Both the position numbers and the translations under genes were made by a program. Under the pieces are notes generated by a model, which had not been told where the DNA came from, searched no databases, and saw only the letters and a program-made list of their open reading frames with translations. From contig NZ_MJGO01000003.1 in assembly GCF_001864895.1 (NCBI RefSeq), positions 1-50,849 of the forward strand: 50,849 nucleotides of DNA, in the 5' to 3' direction. The DNA comes from Curtobacterium sp. MCBA15_009. GTDB taxonomy: Bacteria > Actinomycetota > Actinomycetes > Actinomycetales > Microbacteriaceae. Within the stretch, counting starts at the first letter, position 1; the number at the start of each line of letters is the position of its first letter. Shown here piece by piece: positions 40,120-49,763 of the stretch.

Positions 40120-43100
40120 TTAGCGGGTCACCTTCGCTTCGACTGTGTGAGCGACTTGTACCCGGGTGATCCGCCCCGAGTCCACCATGATCCCTCGACC
40201 GACCGGGAAGTCCGAGCGGGTCACCCGCGGGAACGCGGTGCGGAACAGCGTCAGTCCGTCGGTCTCCTCGGGTTGCAGGGCGATGCCGGCGCGCGCGGTC
40301 TTCAGCTCGCCGAAGAGCTGCCACGCGCTCGGTGCCGTCACGGTGTCCGCCTCGGCGAGCACGAAGACGCCGGCGCGACGCGCGGCCTTGATGAGCCGCG
40401 CCACCTGGCCCTCGGCGGGCAGCCCTTCGAAGTCCCCGACGTTCTCGATGACGATGATCGGTTCGGCGTCGTCGAAGGGCGTGGCGCTCTCGAGCCGCGT
40501 CGCGAGCTCCGACGCCAGGGTCTCGGCCGAGGATCCGTCGGTGGATGCCGACGCCCAGGCCGTGGCGTCCCGCAGGACCGACCGGCGTCCGACGATGAGG
40601 TGCGCAGGTCGCTCGGGCCAGGTCTGGCGGACCGACCGGATGAGGGTCTGCATGGTCGTGGAACGCCCGGATCCGAAGGGGCCGGTCACGACGAACAGGC
40701 CGTCGCCCGGGATGCCGATGGGCGCGAGGGTGTCGTCTGCCAGGCCGATGGTCGGCCGACCGCCGACCGACGCCGGCAGGGACGCCTGGTCCACGACGGC
40801 GGGCAGGCGACGGATCGGCGGCGCGACGGCGACGCCGCGGGCGACGAGTGCGGTGGCGAGCGACGACACGGCGGCGTCCTGCACGACCAGGTCCGCGCTG
40901 CCGGCGGGCACGGCGAGCTGGACCTCGTGGTCGTCGACGAGCCCCCGGCCGGCGACGGCGTCCTCGAGCACGTCGGCGGGGACGTCCGCCGCGATGTACT
41001 CGAGTTCGCTCGCCAGGCGGAGGACGATCCGCTCGCCGATGGCGGCCTGCAGGTTCGAGGGGAACGCCCCCATCCGGTCGGCGGACATCACCAGGTGCAC
41101 GCCGAGCGCACGCCCGGTGGCGGCGACGGCGACGACCTGGTCGAAGACCTGCTGCGATCCGGGGCGGAACTCGTACTCGTTGCGGAACGCGCCCATGCCG
41201 TCGACGAGCACCAGGATGCGCGGCTCCGCGACGCCGGTGACCGCCCGGTACTCGCTGATGTTCGCGGCGCGCGCGGCCGCGAAGCGCGCGGAACGGTCCG
41301 AGACGGTCGCCTCGAGGTCGGCCAGGAGGCGCGTGATGCGTTCGTCGTCCGGCCCGCTGATGACGGTCCCCACCGTGGGCAGGGCCTCGAGCATGCTGAG
41401 GCCGCCGCCGCCGAAGTCGAGCCCGGTGATCTGCACGGGGAAGCGGTCGGCCACGGCCGAGGCTGCGACGGCGACCGCCCGCAGCGCAGCCGACTTGCCC
41501 GCGCCACCGGCCCCGAGCACCGCCAGGTTGCCGATCAGGTCGAGGTCGATGCCGAAGGGCGTCTGCTGCTGCGACTCCGGGACGTCGACGGTGCCGACGA
41601 CGAGCGTCGAACCGGTCGACGCGGGCAGCGCCCCGAGGTCGATCGTGTCCGGCAGCTGGTCGAGCCACGGCTTGCGGGGCACGGCGAGCGCCCGGTCGTC
41701 GGCAGCCCGGGTGATCGTGGCGGCGAGCCGTTCGATGTCCTTCGCGCGCTTCGAGTCGCGCGGGGCGCGCGGCGCGCTCGGCCACACCGTGCCGGGGCCG
41801 AACGGGAACTCCTGCACCTCGACGTCGGGTTCGTGCACGACGTCGTCGGACCTGCCGCCCAGGTAGGCGGTCTGGAAGTCGAGCACCCGCCCGGGGCCGA
41901 TCTTCGCCGCGGCTCGGCCCGGGGTGCCCGGGTCGAAGAAGGCGGCGTCGGACACCCCGAGGACGTCCTCGCTGTCGACGGGGTCGGCCACGCGGAGCGC
42001 GATGCGCAGGTTGGTGTTCGCCCGCAGGGAGTCCTTGATGACGCCGCTCGGCCGCTGCGTCGCCATGACCAGGTGCAGCCCGAGGGAGCGTCCGCGCTGG
42101 GCGACGTCGATGACCCCGTCGATGAACTCCGGGATCTCGGACGCGAGCGCCGCGAACTCGTCGATGACGATGACGAGCGCGGGCGGAGCCGCCTGGTCGC
42201 CGCGCTGCTCGAGCGTCACGAGGTCCTTCGCACCGCGCTCGTTGAGCAGGTGCTCGCGGTACCGGAGCTCGGCGCGGAGCGAGGTCAGCGCCCGGCGGAC
42301 CAGGTGCTGGTTGAGGTCGGTGACGAGGCCGACGGTGTGCGGCAGCCCGACGCACTCCGCGAAGGCGGCGCCGCCCTTGTAGTCGACGAGCAGGAACGTG
42401 ACGCGGTCCGGCGAGTACTCCGCCGCCATGCCCATGATCCAGGTCTGCAGGAACTCGCTCTTGCCCGAACCGGTGGTGCCGCCGACGAGCGCGTGCGGGC
42501 CGTGGGCGCGCAGGTCGAGGGCGAGCGGTTCGCTCGGTCCCTGCCCGACGACGGCGCGGATGCCGCCCGACTCGCGACCGGCACCGGGGACCCAGTCGGC
42601 CGTCAGGCTGTCGTTCTTCGCCCACCGGCTGACGACTGCTCCGGCGTCGCCGGCGACGTCGCCCTCGTACAGGTCGACGAAGGCGACGCTGTGCGGCAGG
42701 TCGGTCTCGTCGAGCACCCGGGCACCCGAGTCCTGCACCGGCGCGATCGACCGTGCGACGGTGGCGGCCTCGATGCTGTCGACTCGGTCGAGCTCGTCGA
42801 GCACGACGGACTGCCCGGAGCGGACGAAGCCGACGGTCGCCGTGCCCGAGGCGCGGTCGAGGGAGACGTACGTGCGGCAGACCACGGGCAGCGCGCTGAG
42901 GGTCGAGGCCAACCACAGCAGGTGGACGCCGTAGTCGGGGCCCTCTTCCGCCAGGGCGACGAGGCGCGCGCGGTCCGCCGGGGCCTCGGCCGTGACGAGG
43001 ACGACGACGGCCGGGGTCGCCGGCAGGCGGTCGACGGACTCGCCGTGCTCCTCGTCGAGCGCACGGCTCTCGTCGATGCGCGACCGCACGTGCTCGCCGC

Positions 43101-44589
43101 GACCGACGCCGGCGGCGCGACGGGTGGCGACGAGGCCCTCGAGTTCGGCGAGCAGGGTCGACGCGCCCGCGAAGTCGCGGACCAGCCCGGCGGAGCGCAG
43201 CGGGCTGTAGGGCGAGTCCACGTGGGGCAGCCACTTCAGCCACGCCCACTGGTCGGTCGTGGTGCCGCCGGCGAAGGCGGTGACGACGAGGTCGGCCGGG
43301 CTGTGCAGGCCGACGAGCTGGACCACGAGCGACCGGGCGACGTCGTCGGCGACCAGACCGGTGCCGGCGACGCCGATGGCCCCGGCACGCTCGAAGGTCT
43401 CGACGACGGGGACGGGTCCAACGGTCGCGTACTCGTCGGCGAGCGCCTCGGCCCGGTTCCAGTCGTCGACGCTGCCGGAGTTCTTCGACGGCATCACCAC
43501 GGTGGAGCGGGACGGCTGCTCCCCCGCGCCGAAGCGCACCTCGAGGAAGGTCGTGTGCTCGGGCTTGCGGGTCCAGAGCAGCTCGGAGCGGTCGCGCATG
43601 GCGGCGGTGACGACCGAGGGTGCCGGTGACTCCGCCACGCGCGCCTCGACCTCCTGCGCGCGGGCGGCGGCGAGCCGGGCACCGGTGTCCTCGAGAGACT
43701 CCTCGAACCGCTGCCGTTCGTCGCGCTTGCGCCGTCGGTTCTGCACGCGCTGGTCGATCCAGGTGCCGATCATGATGATCGGGGACAGCGCGATGAAGAT
43801 GAGCGTGTACGGCTGCTTCGTGACGAGGAAGAGCACGCCGCCGAGGATGATCGGCGCGAGGATCGCGATGACGGGCAGCCGCGGCTTCTCGCCGGGCACC
43901 GGGATCTCCGGCAGGGTGAAGTCCTTGCCGCGGTGCGCGGGGTCGACGCGCGGCGAACGGGAGAACTCGGTGTGGTCCGCCCCGGCCGCACCCGGCGCGA
44001 CCGGCAGGGGTGACGTGGACAGCGGGAGGATCCGCAGGGTGGAGCCGCCGACCTGGACGACGGCGTCCGGCCCGACGAAGGAACGCGCGATCAGCCGGCC
44101 GTCGACGGCGACGCCGTTCGCGGAGTTCAGGTCCACGACCTCGATCGTCTCGCCCACCGTCACCGAGGCGTGCCGGCGCGACACCTGGTCGTCGTCGGCC
44201 AGGTAGACCTGGGCCATCGCGTCCCGCCCGATCAGGTTGACGCCCTGGGACAGCGTGTACTCGTTGCCCGCCTCGGGCCCGGAGAGCACCTGCACGACGG
44301 CGGCGGGGGCGTCCTCGACGTCGTCGCCGCGGCGGCGGTCGGTGGCGGGGACGACCTGCACCCGGCACCCGGAGCGGAGCGAGGACTCGTGCACGCTCGC
44401 CGACGGGTTGAGCAGTCGTGCCTGCGGGCGGTCGGGCAGCCAGACCCGCAGGGTCAGCGGCACGCCCGTCTGCACGCCCTGGCCACCGACCAGCCGTTCC
44501 GCGACGCTGCCGATCGTCGCCGTGACGTCCGCGGTGACGACGACGTCCCGCTCGGTCCCCGCGTCCGCGATGGTCACCTTGAGTTTCAC
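40120..44589 (-). CDS. essC: Type VII secretion motor, EssC/EccC family with FHA domain
   Basis: A 1,489-residue FtsK/SpoIIIE-type ATPase, the core motor that drives WXG100 proteins across the membrane. An N-terminal beta domain (1-80) precedes an FHA domain (about 98-188: LIGRDAMAQVYLADDDQVSRRHASV, DLNSANGV). Two membrane helices follow (about 238-256 and 260-277). Three ATPase domains come next: D1 with GGTTGSGKS (703-711) and VIVIDEF (806-812); D2 with GAGGAGKS (1026-1033) and a VLVDG Walker B; D3 with GPFGSGRS. Length and the FHA-TM-TM-ATPase order match EssC of Firmicutes T7SSb better than the mycobacterial EccC. No EssA, EssB, EsaA, EccB, EccD or mycosin gene is nearby. Confidence 0.92.
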   Translation of the reverse strand: MKLKVTIADAGTERDVVVTADVTATIGSVAERLVGGQGVQTGVPLTLRVWLPDRPQARLLNPSASVHESSLRSGCRVQVVPATDRRRGDDVEDAPAAVVQVLSGPEAGNEYTLSQGVNLIGRDAMAQVYLADDDQVSRRHASVTVGETIEVVDLNSANGVAVDGRLIARSFVGPDAVVQVGGSTLRILPLSTSPLPVAPGAAGADHTEFSRSPRVDPAHRGKDFTLPEIPVPGEKPRLPVIAILAPIILGGVLFLVTKQPYTLIFIALSPIIMIGTWIDQRVQNRRRKRDERQRFEESLEDTGARLAAARAQEVEARVAESPAPSVVTAAMRDRSELLWTRKPEHTTFLEVRFGAGEQPSRSTVVMPSKNSGSVDDWNRAEALADEYATVGPVPVVETFERAGAIGVAGTGLVADDVARSLVVQLVGLHSPADLVVTAFAGGTTTDQWAWLKWLPHVDSPYSPLRSAGLVRDFAGASTLLAELEGLVATRRAAGVGRGEHVRSRIDESRALDEEHGESVDRLPATPAVVVLVTAEAPADRARLVALAEEGPDYGVHLLWLASTLSALPVVCRTYVSLDRASGTATVGFVRSGQSVVLDELDRVDSIEAATVARSIAPVQDSGARVLDETDLPHSVAFVDLYEGDVAGDAGAVVSRWAKNDSLTADWVPGAGRESGGIRAVVGQGPSEPLALDLRAHGPHALVGGTTGSGKSEFLQTWIMGMAAEYSPDRVTFLLVDYKGGAAFAECVGLPHTVGLVTDLNQHLVRRALTSLRAELRYREHLLNERGAKDLVTLEQRGDQAAPPALVIVIDEFAALASEIPEFIDGVIDVAQRGRSLGLHLVMATQRPSGVIKDSLRANTNLRIALRVADPVDSEDVLGVSDAAFFDPGTPGRAAAKIGPGRVLDFQTAYLGGRSDDVVHEPDVEVQEFPFGPGTVWPSAPRAPRDSKRAKDIERLAATITRAADDRALAVPRKPWLDQLPDTIDLGALPASTGSTLVVGTVDVPESQQQTPFGIDLDLIGNLAVLGAGGAGKSAALRAVAVAASAVADRFPVQITGLDFGGGGLSMLEALPTVGTVISGPDDERITRLLADLEATVSDRSARFAAARAANISEYRAVTGVAEPRILVLVDGMGAFRNEYEFRPGSQQVFDQVVAVAATGRALGVHLVMSADRMGAFPSNLQAAIGERIVLRLASELEYIAADVPADVLEDAVAGRGLVDDHEVQLAVPAGSADLVVQDAAVSSLATALVARGVAVAPPIRRLPAVVDQASLPASVGGRPTIGLADDTLAPIGIPGDGLFVVTGPFGSGRSTTMQTLIRSVRQTWPERPAHLIVGRRSVLRDATAWASASTDGSSAETLASELATRLESATPFDDAEPIIVIENVGDFEGLPAEGQVARLIKAARRAGVFVLAEADTVTAPSAWQLFGELKTARAGIALQPEETDGLTLFRTAFPRVTRSDFPVGRGIMVDSGRITRVQVAHTVEAKVTR

Positions 44590-44667
44590 AGTCCACCCCC
44601 GTGGCCTCGATCGTAGCGCTGCCCGACGACGCGGGTGCCCGCGGTGCGGCGCCTGGGGACGAGCGCG

Positions 44668-45189
44668 CTACTGCCGCGCGGGCTTGGGGAACGCGGTGCG
44701 CATGTGGTCCGACGTGAGCACGTCGCCGATGCCGACCATGAGCAGGGAGAACACGATCTGCTCGATGACCATCCAGAACGGGTACAGCCCGGGGATCGCG
44801 GCGACGACGAGCGTCACGATCGGGAAGACCCGGCTGAACAACCGCATGCGCTGGTACGCCCAGTAGTAGCCGAGCTGGGCGCGCCAGGCGAAGACGTAGA
44901 GCGTCAGGGTGATGAGCAGGACGACGGTGGCGCGGAACCAGACCGCCCACGGCACCGACTGCCCGGCGTGCGTGAGCAGCACGGCGATCACCACGGCGGC
45001 GACCCCGACGATGGTCTCGGCGACGAGCAGCCACCGGATCCACCGGAAGGACCGCACGGTGTCCGGGTGGTCGAGCATGTCCTCACGGACGACGTAGCCG
45101 CCCTGCCGGCCGCCGGCCAGACGGTCGAGCCGCAGACGGCACCAGAGACGATCGGCGCGGGCACCGAGGCCGTCGTTCTGCTGGGTCAC
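44668..45189 (-). CDS. Four-helix membrane protein upstream of the type VII motor
   Basis: 173 residues: a polar N-terminus (about 1-48) followed by four hydrophobic segments (about 52-72, 81-101, 124-138, 140-158) and a short basic tail. The pattern VFAWRAQLGYYWAYQRMRLFSRVFPIV between helices is rich in aromatics and arginines. No family is recognised. The GTG start is about 40 bases after the next upstream gene and the stop is about 80 bases before the motor gene, so it may be a membrane subunit of the same system or an unrelated neighbour. Confidence 0.65.
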   Translation of the reverse strand: MTQQNDGLGARADRLWCRLRLDRLAGGRQGGYVVREDMLDHPDTVRSFRWIRWLLVAETIVGVAAVVIAVLLTHAGQSVPWAVWFRATVVLLITLTLYVFAWRAQLGYYWAYQRMRLFSRVFPIVTLVVAAIPGLYPFWMVIEQIVFSLLMVGIGDVLTSDHMRTAFPKPARQ

Positions 45190-45228
45190 GAGTCCATGGT
45201 GCCGTACCCGGCGGTGTCCCCGGTGCGC

Positions 45229-45864
45229 TCAGCCGACCGGCACGAGGGTCGCGCTGCCGACGACCTCGCCGGTGGCGGTGTCGGTGAGGACGAGCGAGCG
45301 GACCTCCTCGGGCAGGCTCCACGGGTCGCCCACCGTGATCGACAGTTCACGCTCCGAGGCCTGGAACTGCGCCAGTTCGACGGACGTGCCCGGGATCTCC
45401 GTCCGGGGGTCGCCGTCGGCGGGCACCGTCCCCGCTGCCAGGACGACCGAGACGCCGCTCCGGGCCCGGGTGCGCAGGCCGTCGACGTGGACCTCGATCG
45501 CGTCCTCGCCGCCGAGCCGGGCGATGCGGACGTGTCCGCTGGCCGCTCCGCCCACGCCGACGACCTCGCCGGCGACCGGGGGCACCCGGAGCCACCACGG
45601 CTCGACCGGCGACGTGTCGACCGGACGCGCCTGTTCCCCGGAGTCCGGCACGGTGTCCCCGAGGCCGTTCGACGGCACGAGGCCCTCGGCCGGGACCCGT
45701 GCCGTCCCGTGGTCGACCGTGTCGACGCGGGCGACGGGTTCCTGGTCGTCGGACCGAGCGCCCGACCAGAGCGCCACCGCGCCGACGACCGCGACCGCGA
45801 CCGCTGCCACGACGCCACCCGTCGCGAACCGACGTCGCCCTGTCCCCCACCGCTCGATGCGCAC
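45229..45864 (-). CDS. Membrane-anchored protein with a DM13-like domain
   Basis: A 211-residue protein. A short basic start and one hydrophobic helix (about 15-34, GVVAAVAVAVVGAVAL) act as anchor or uncleaved signal. A linker of about 65 residues leads to a beta domain (about 100-211: SGHVRIARLGGEDAIEVHVDGL, SVVLAAGTVPA, FQASERELSITVGDPW, VRSLVLTDTATGEVVGSATLVPVG) that resembles DM13, a domain proposed for electron transfer or adhesion. The key DM13 cysteine is not seen, so the call is weak. GTG 45864 is inferred from composition. A link to the type VII genes is uncertain. Confidence 0.55.
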   Translation of the reverse strand: MRIERWGTGRRRFATGGVVAAVAVAVVGAVALWSGARSDDQEPVARVDTVDHGTARVPAEGLVPSNGLGDTVPDSGEQARPVDTSPVEPWWLRVPPVAGEVVGVGGAASGHVRIARLGGEDAIEVHVDGLRTRARSGVSVVLAAGTVPADGDPRTEIPGTSVELAQFQASERELSITVGDPWSLPEEVRSLVLTDTATGEVVGSATLVPVG

Positions 45865-45920
45865 GTTCCCATGGTGCCGCACCGACGGGGCGGAGCCGCA
45901 CCGGGCCTCCCGGTCGACAC

Positions 45921-45966
45921 CGACGGACGGGAGCACGACGGACGGGAGCACCGACGGACGGGAGCA
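45921..45966. repeat. Three 15-base repeats CGACGGACGGGAGCA
   Basis: Exact copies at 45921, 45936 and 45952. The core GGACGGGAG is the left arm of the dispersed hairpin family (3653, 9420, 16441, 23473), and a GGGCCTCCCGGTC just before (45902-45914) resembles a right arm. This looks like a broken and amplified member. Confidence 0.7.
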
Positions 45967-45976
45967 CCGCGACGCA

Positions 45977-46006
45977 GAACGCGCCCCGGGGATCCGGGGC
46001 GCGTTC
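45977..46006 (-). terminator. Hairpin terminator of der
   Basis: GAACGCGCCCCGG (45977-45989) and CCGGGGCGCGTTC (45994-46006) form a perfect 13-base stem with a GGAT loop, 17 bases beyond the der stop codon. Confidence 0.8.
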
Positions 46007-46023
46007 TGGGCGGACTGTGCGGG

Positions 46024-47544
46024 TCAGCGCTTCCGGCGCTCGCGCACTCGCATGTTGACGTTGATCGGCGTGCCGGAGAAGCCCCAGACCTCGCGGAGCC
46101 GGCGGGTGATGAACCGGCGGTACTGCGGGTCGAGGAAGGCCGACGTGAACAGCACGAACGTCGGCGGCTGGCTCGACGCCTGCGTCCCGAACAGGATGCG
46201 CGGCTGCTTGCCACCGCGGACGGGGTGCGGGTGCTCCTGCACGAGCTCGGCGATGAACGCGTTGACCTTGCCGGTCGGGATGCGGGTGTCCCACGAGTCG
46301 AGGGCGGTCTCGAGCGCGGGCACGAGCTTCTCGAGGTGGCGGCCGGTGCGGGCCGAGATGTTCACGCGCGGCGCCCAGGCGACGTGCGCCAGGTCCTGCT
46401 CGATCTCGCGCTCCAGGTAGCGGCGGCGCTCGTCGTCGAGCAGGTCCCACTTGTTGTAGGCCAGGACGAGCGCGCGGCCCGACTCGAGGACGAGGTCGAT
46501 GATCCGCAGGTCCTGCACGGAGACGGGCTCGGTGACGTCGAGGACGACGACGGCGACCTCGGCCTTCTCGAGTGCGGCCGTGGTGCGGAGCGACGCGTAG
46601 AAGTCGGCGCCCTGCTGCAGGTGCACGCGCTTGCGGATGCCGGCGGTGTCGACGAAGCGCCAGACCTTGCCACCGAGCTCGATCTGCTCGTCGACCGGGT
46701 CGCGGGTGGTGCCCGCGAGGTCGTTCACGACGACGCGCTCCTCGCCGGCGGCCTTGTTGAGCAGCGAGCTCTTGCCGACGTTCGGACGGCCGAGGATGGC
46801 CACGCGACGGGGGCCACCGACCTCCTGCTTCGCGACGGCCGAGGTGTCCGGCAGCGTCGCGATGATGAGGTCGAGCAGGTCCGCGACGCCGCGGCCGTGC
46901 AGTGCCGACACCGGGTGCGGCTCGCCGAGGCCGAGGTTCCACAGCTCGTAGGCGTCGAGGTCGCGGCGGTCGTCGTCGGACTTGTTCGCGACGACGATGA
47001 CCGGACGGTCGGTGCCGCGGAGCATCTTCACGACGTGCTCGTCGGTGGCGGTGATGCCGACCGTGACGTCGACGACGAAGAGCACGGCGTCGGCGAGGTC
47101 GATGGCGACCTCGGCCTGCGCGGCGACCGAGGCGTTGATGCCCTGGGCGTCGGGTTCCCAGCCGCCGGTGTCGACGAGCGTGAATCGCTTGTCGTTCCAC
47201 TCGGCCTTGTAGCTGACCCGGTCGCGCGTGACGCCGGGGACGTCCTGCACGACGGCCTCGCGGCGGCCGAGGATGCGGTTCACGAGCGCGGACTTGCCGA
47301 CGTTCGGGCGGCCGACGATGGCGAGCACCGGGTAGGCCGGCAGGTAGTGGACGCCGTCCTCGCCGATCTGACCGGCTTCGAGCAGGGCGAGGTCCTCGTC
47401 CTCGAGGTCGTACTCCTCGAGTCCGGCGCGGAGTGCCGTGGCGCGCTGCTCGGCCTCTGCCTCGTCGAGTCCGGCGAGGCGCGCGCCGAGGGCGTCGTCG
47501 TACTCGGGGAAGTCGTCGTTGTCCGGGTTGTCCAGCTGGGCCAT
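46024..47544 (-). CDS. der: Ribosome-assembly GTPase Der (EngA)
   Basis: A 506-residue essential GTPase for maturation of the 50S ribosomal subunit. An acidic N-terminal extension (about 1-70) is typical of actinobacteria. GTPase domain 1 has GRPNVGKS (78-85), DTGG and NKSD; domain 2 has GRPNVGKS (252-259), DTAG and NKWD. The C-terminal KH-like domain follows and ends with [18 protein letters not shown]. It is preceded by cmk on the same strand, an order widely conserved in actinobacteria. Confidence 0.96.
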   Translation of the reverse strand: MAQLDNPDNDDFPEYDDALGARLAGLDEAEAEQRATALRAGLEEYDLEDEDLALLEAGQIGEDGVHYLPAYPVLAIVGRPNVGKSALVNRILGRREAVVQDVPGVTRDRVSYKAEWNDKRFTLVDTGGWEPDAQGINASVAAQAEVAIDLADAVLFVVDVTVGITATDEHVVKMLRGTDRPVIVVANKSDDDRRDLDAYELWNLGLGEPHPVSALHGRGVADLLDLIIATLPDTSAVAKQEVGGPRRVAILGRPNVGKSSLLNKAAGEERVVVNDLAGTTRDPVDEQIELGGKVWRFVDTAGIRKRVHLQQGADFYASLRTTAALEKAEVAVVVLDVTEPVSVQDLRIIDLVLESGRALVLAYNKWDLLDDERRRYLEREIEQDLAHVAWAPRVNISARTGRHLEKLVPALETALDSWDTRIPTGKVNAFIAELVQEHPHPVRGGKQPRILFGTQASSQPPTFVLFTSAFLDPQYRRFITRRLREVWGFSGTPINVNMRVRERRKR

Positions 47545-47620
47545 GGTGGTTTTCCTCGCGAGCGGCCGGGGCCGCGGTGTCGGTGGCCGTTGCCGGCCGG
47601 GGCCGGGGGTCCGGCCGTGG

Positions 47621-47744
47621 GTGACCGGCTGGCCGAGGCCGTCCGGTCGTGCGTCAGTGCGGTGCGGTGACCGGCTGGCCGAGGCCGTCCGGTCCTGCGT
47701 CGGTGCGTGACCGGCCGGCCGAGGCCGTCCGGTCCGCGTCAGTG
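47621..47744. repeat. Three tandem 38-46-base repeats between cmk and der
   Basis: The unit starts GTGACCGGCTGGCCGAGGCC and continues GTCCGGTC, then GCGTC. Copies begin at 47621, 47667 and 47707. The last reaches the cmk stop codon (47739-47741). It is non-coding and probably expanded by slippage. Confidence 0.8.
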
Positions 47745-48644
47745 CGTGGCCGCGCGGGCCAGGTCGACGACCGCCTGCACGGTCTGGTCGAAGTCGAGGT
47801 CGGTGGAGTCGAGCGTCGTGACGCCGTCCGCGGCGTTCATGAAGTCGACGACCTTCGCGTCCGCCGCGTCACGACGAGCGAGCGCTGCGGAGGTCTCGGC
47901 GGCCGACTGGGTCGTGACCTCTGCCGATCGTCGGGCCATCCTAACGGACTCGTCTGCGGTGAGCAGGATCCGGACCTCGGCGTCGGGGGCGACGACCGTG
48001 GTGATGTCCCGGCCCTCGGTGATGATCCCCGGGGCGTCGGTCTTCCGCATCACGGTGCGGAACAGCTGCACGAGGCGGTGCCGGACGTCGGGCAGCTTCG
48101 CGATGTGGGCGACCGCGCCGGTGACGTCGGGGGTGCGGATGGCCTCGGTGACGTCGGTCTCCCCCACCTTCACGAAGTAGTCGTCGGGGTCGGTGCCGAT
48201 CGCGTAGTCGAAGGTGTCCCAGCTCGCCAGGACCGCCGCCGGGTCGTCGAGGTCGACCCGCTGCTGCAGGGCGTGCCACGCGAGTGCCCGGTACGCGGCT
48301 CCGGTGTCCTGGTAGCCGAAGCCCAGCACGCGCGCCGCCGCGCGGGACACGCTCGACTTGCCGCTGCCGGCCGGACCGTCGACCGCGATGACGGTCTTCG
48401 CCACGTAGGCCCCGTCGGCGAGGCCGGACGGCACCGGAGCAGTCGTCGAACCCGGTTCGCCGCCGGGCTCGCCCAGGCCGGCCGGGCCGCCGAGCGGGCC
48501 GCCCTCGGCGCCGCCGCGCGCACCGTCGCCGGGCGTCGGGGTGGGCAGGCCGGTGTCGGGCCCGTCGGGTCCGCCGGTCGCGCCGGGTTCGTTCGTCGCT
48601 GCGTCCACGTCGTCGATCATGCCCATGCTGCTGCGATCCTCCAT
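47739..48644 (-). CDS. cmk: Cytidylate kinase
   Basis: A 301-residue enzyme that phosphorylates CMP and dCMP. The P-loop is GPAGSGKS (90-97), then [34 protein letters not shown] and RRDAADA. The kinase domain starts only near residue 82; the first 80 residues are a Gly/Pro/Asp-rich extension, unusual for Cmk. The ATG at 48644 has GAGGG six bases upstream. ATG 48626 and ATG 48620 are alternatives, and the last gives an ATGA overlap with tyrA. All would keep the extension nearly whole. Confidence 0.92.
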   Translation of the reverse strand: MEDRSSMGMIDDVDAATNEPGATGGPDGPDTGLPTPTPGDGARGGAEGGPLGGPAGLGEPGGEPGSTTAPVPSGLADGAYVAKTVIAVDGPAGSGKSSVSRAAARVLGFGYQDTGAAYRALAWHALQQRVDLDDPAAVLASWDTFDYAIGTDPDDYFVKVGETDVTEAIRTPDVTGAVAHIAKLPDVRHRLVQLFRTVMRKTDAPGIITEGRDITTVVAPDAEVRILLTADESVRMARRSAEVTTQSAAETSAALARRDAADAKVVDFMNAADGVTTLDSTDLDFDQTVQAVVDLARAATH

Positions 48645-49729
48645 CCGCGACCCTCGAGCTGCTCGACGAGTCGTTGTTCCTGCTCGGGGACGACCGACAC
48701 CTCGACGATGCCGATCGGTGCGCCCGGTGAGTGCTCGAGGCGCATGTCCTCGAGGTTGATGCCGATCTCCCCGATGAACGTCAGGAGCGCGGCGATCTGC
48801 CCCGGTGTGTCGTCCACCAGGACGACGACCTGGGCGAAGCGCTTGGTGGTGCCGTGCTTGCCCGGCAGCCGTTCGACGCCGCGGTTGCCCGCGGCGATCG
48901 CCTCGGCGAGGGTGCGCGGGGCACCGGCCGCAGCGGGGTCGTCGAGTGCGCCGAGCAGCCCGGTCAGTTCGTCACGCAGGTCCGCCAGCACGTGCCGGAC
49001 GTTCGCCGCGTTGGCACCGATGATCTGCACCCACAGCCCGGGGTCACTCGCGGCCACCCGGGTCACGTCGCGCACGCCGCCGCCGGCCAGGCCGAGGGCG
49101 CCGTCCGGGGCGTCGCGCAGCCGCGAGGCCATCAGCGTCGACACGATCTGCGGCACGTGCGAGACGTAGGCGACGGCGAGGTCGTGCGCCGCCGGCTCCA
49201 TCGGCACGACGGTCGCGCCGACGTCGAGCGCCAGGTCCTCGACCACCGCGGCGCGCTGGTAGGTGATGCCGTCGTGCCCCGCGATCACCCACGGGCGACC
49301 GACGAACAGGTCGGCGCGCGCCGCCGTCGGGCCGCTGCGCTCACGCCCCGCCATCGGGTGGGACCCGATGTAGCGGCTGACGTCCGCACCCGCGGCGACG
49401 AGCTCCGCCAGCGGACCGGCCTTCACGCTCGCGACGTCCGTCACGATCGCGTCCGGGTGGTCCGCGAGTTCGCGGGCGACGACCGTCGCCACGACGTCCG
49501 GCGGCACGGCCACGACGACGAGCTCCGGGGCGTCCCCGACCGCCGGCCGACGACCGGCTCCGTAGTCCACGGCGAGCGCCAGCGCGGCGGGCGACACGTC
49601 GTCGAGGACGACGTCCACCCCCTTCTCGCGCAGCGCGAGGCCGATCGAGGCGCCGAGCAGCCCGGCGCCGACGACGCGCACCGGACCCCGCAGGCGGCGG
49701 TCCGTGTCGTGCGGCGTCAGGTCGGTCAC
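48617..49729 (-). CDS. tyrA: Prephenate dehydrogenase with ACT domain
   Basis: A 370-residue NAD-dependent enzyme of tyrosine synthesis. The Rossmann motif [10 protein letters not shown] lies near 21-30. The family signature [13 protein letters not shown] (catalytic His) lies near 121-133, and [19 protein letters not shown] near 177-195. A C-terminal ACT domain (about 295-370: [33 protein letters not shown]) suggests feedback control by an amino acid. The GTG start lies 34 bases after the pseudouridine synthase stop. The order rluB-tyrA-cmk-der is conserved in actinobacteria. Confidence 0.94.
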   Translation of the reverse strand: MTDLTPHDTDRRLRGPVRVVGAGLLGASIGLALREKGVDVVLDDVSPAALALAVDYGAGRRPAVGDAPELVVVAVPPDVVATVVARELADHPDAIVTDVASVKAGPLAELVAAGADVSRYIGSHPMAGRERSGPTAARADLFVGRPWVIAGHDGITYQRAAVVEDLALDVGATVVPMEPAAHDLAVAYVSHVPQIVSTLMASRLRDAPDGALGLAGGGVRDVTRVAASDPGLWVQIIGANAANVRHVLADLRDELTGLLGALDDPAAAGAPRTLAEAIAAGNRGVERLPGKHGTTKRFAQVVVLVDDTPGQIAALLTFIGEIGINLEDMRLEHSPGAPIGIVEVSVVPEQEQRLVEQLEGRGWRIAAAWA

Positions 49730-49763
49730 CGGGCAAGCCTACCGATCGCGGTGTCCGTCCCCG

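Noticed and set aside
40147..43629. Open frame of about 1,160 codons on the plus strand, antisense to the type VII motor
   Set aside because: It is composed of repeated polar residues with no recognisable fold, and the opposite strand encodes a full EssC-type ATPase with intact motifs.
34555..45189. Prophage or integrative element boundaries around the type VII locus
   Set aside because: No integrase, transposase, phage gene or direct-repeat att pair was seen. The only tRNA gene (29189-29262) is over 5 kb away, with recQ and other ordinary genes between.
45229..45864. Treating the DM13-like protein as a type VII component
   Set aside because: It is on the same strand and near, but no domain or overlap links it to the secretion genes. 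Proximity alone is not enough.
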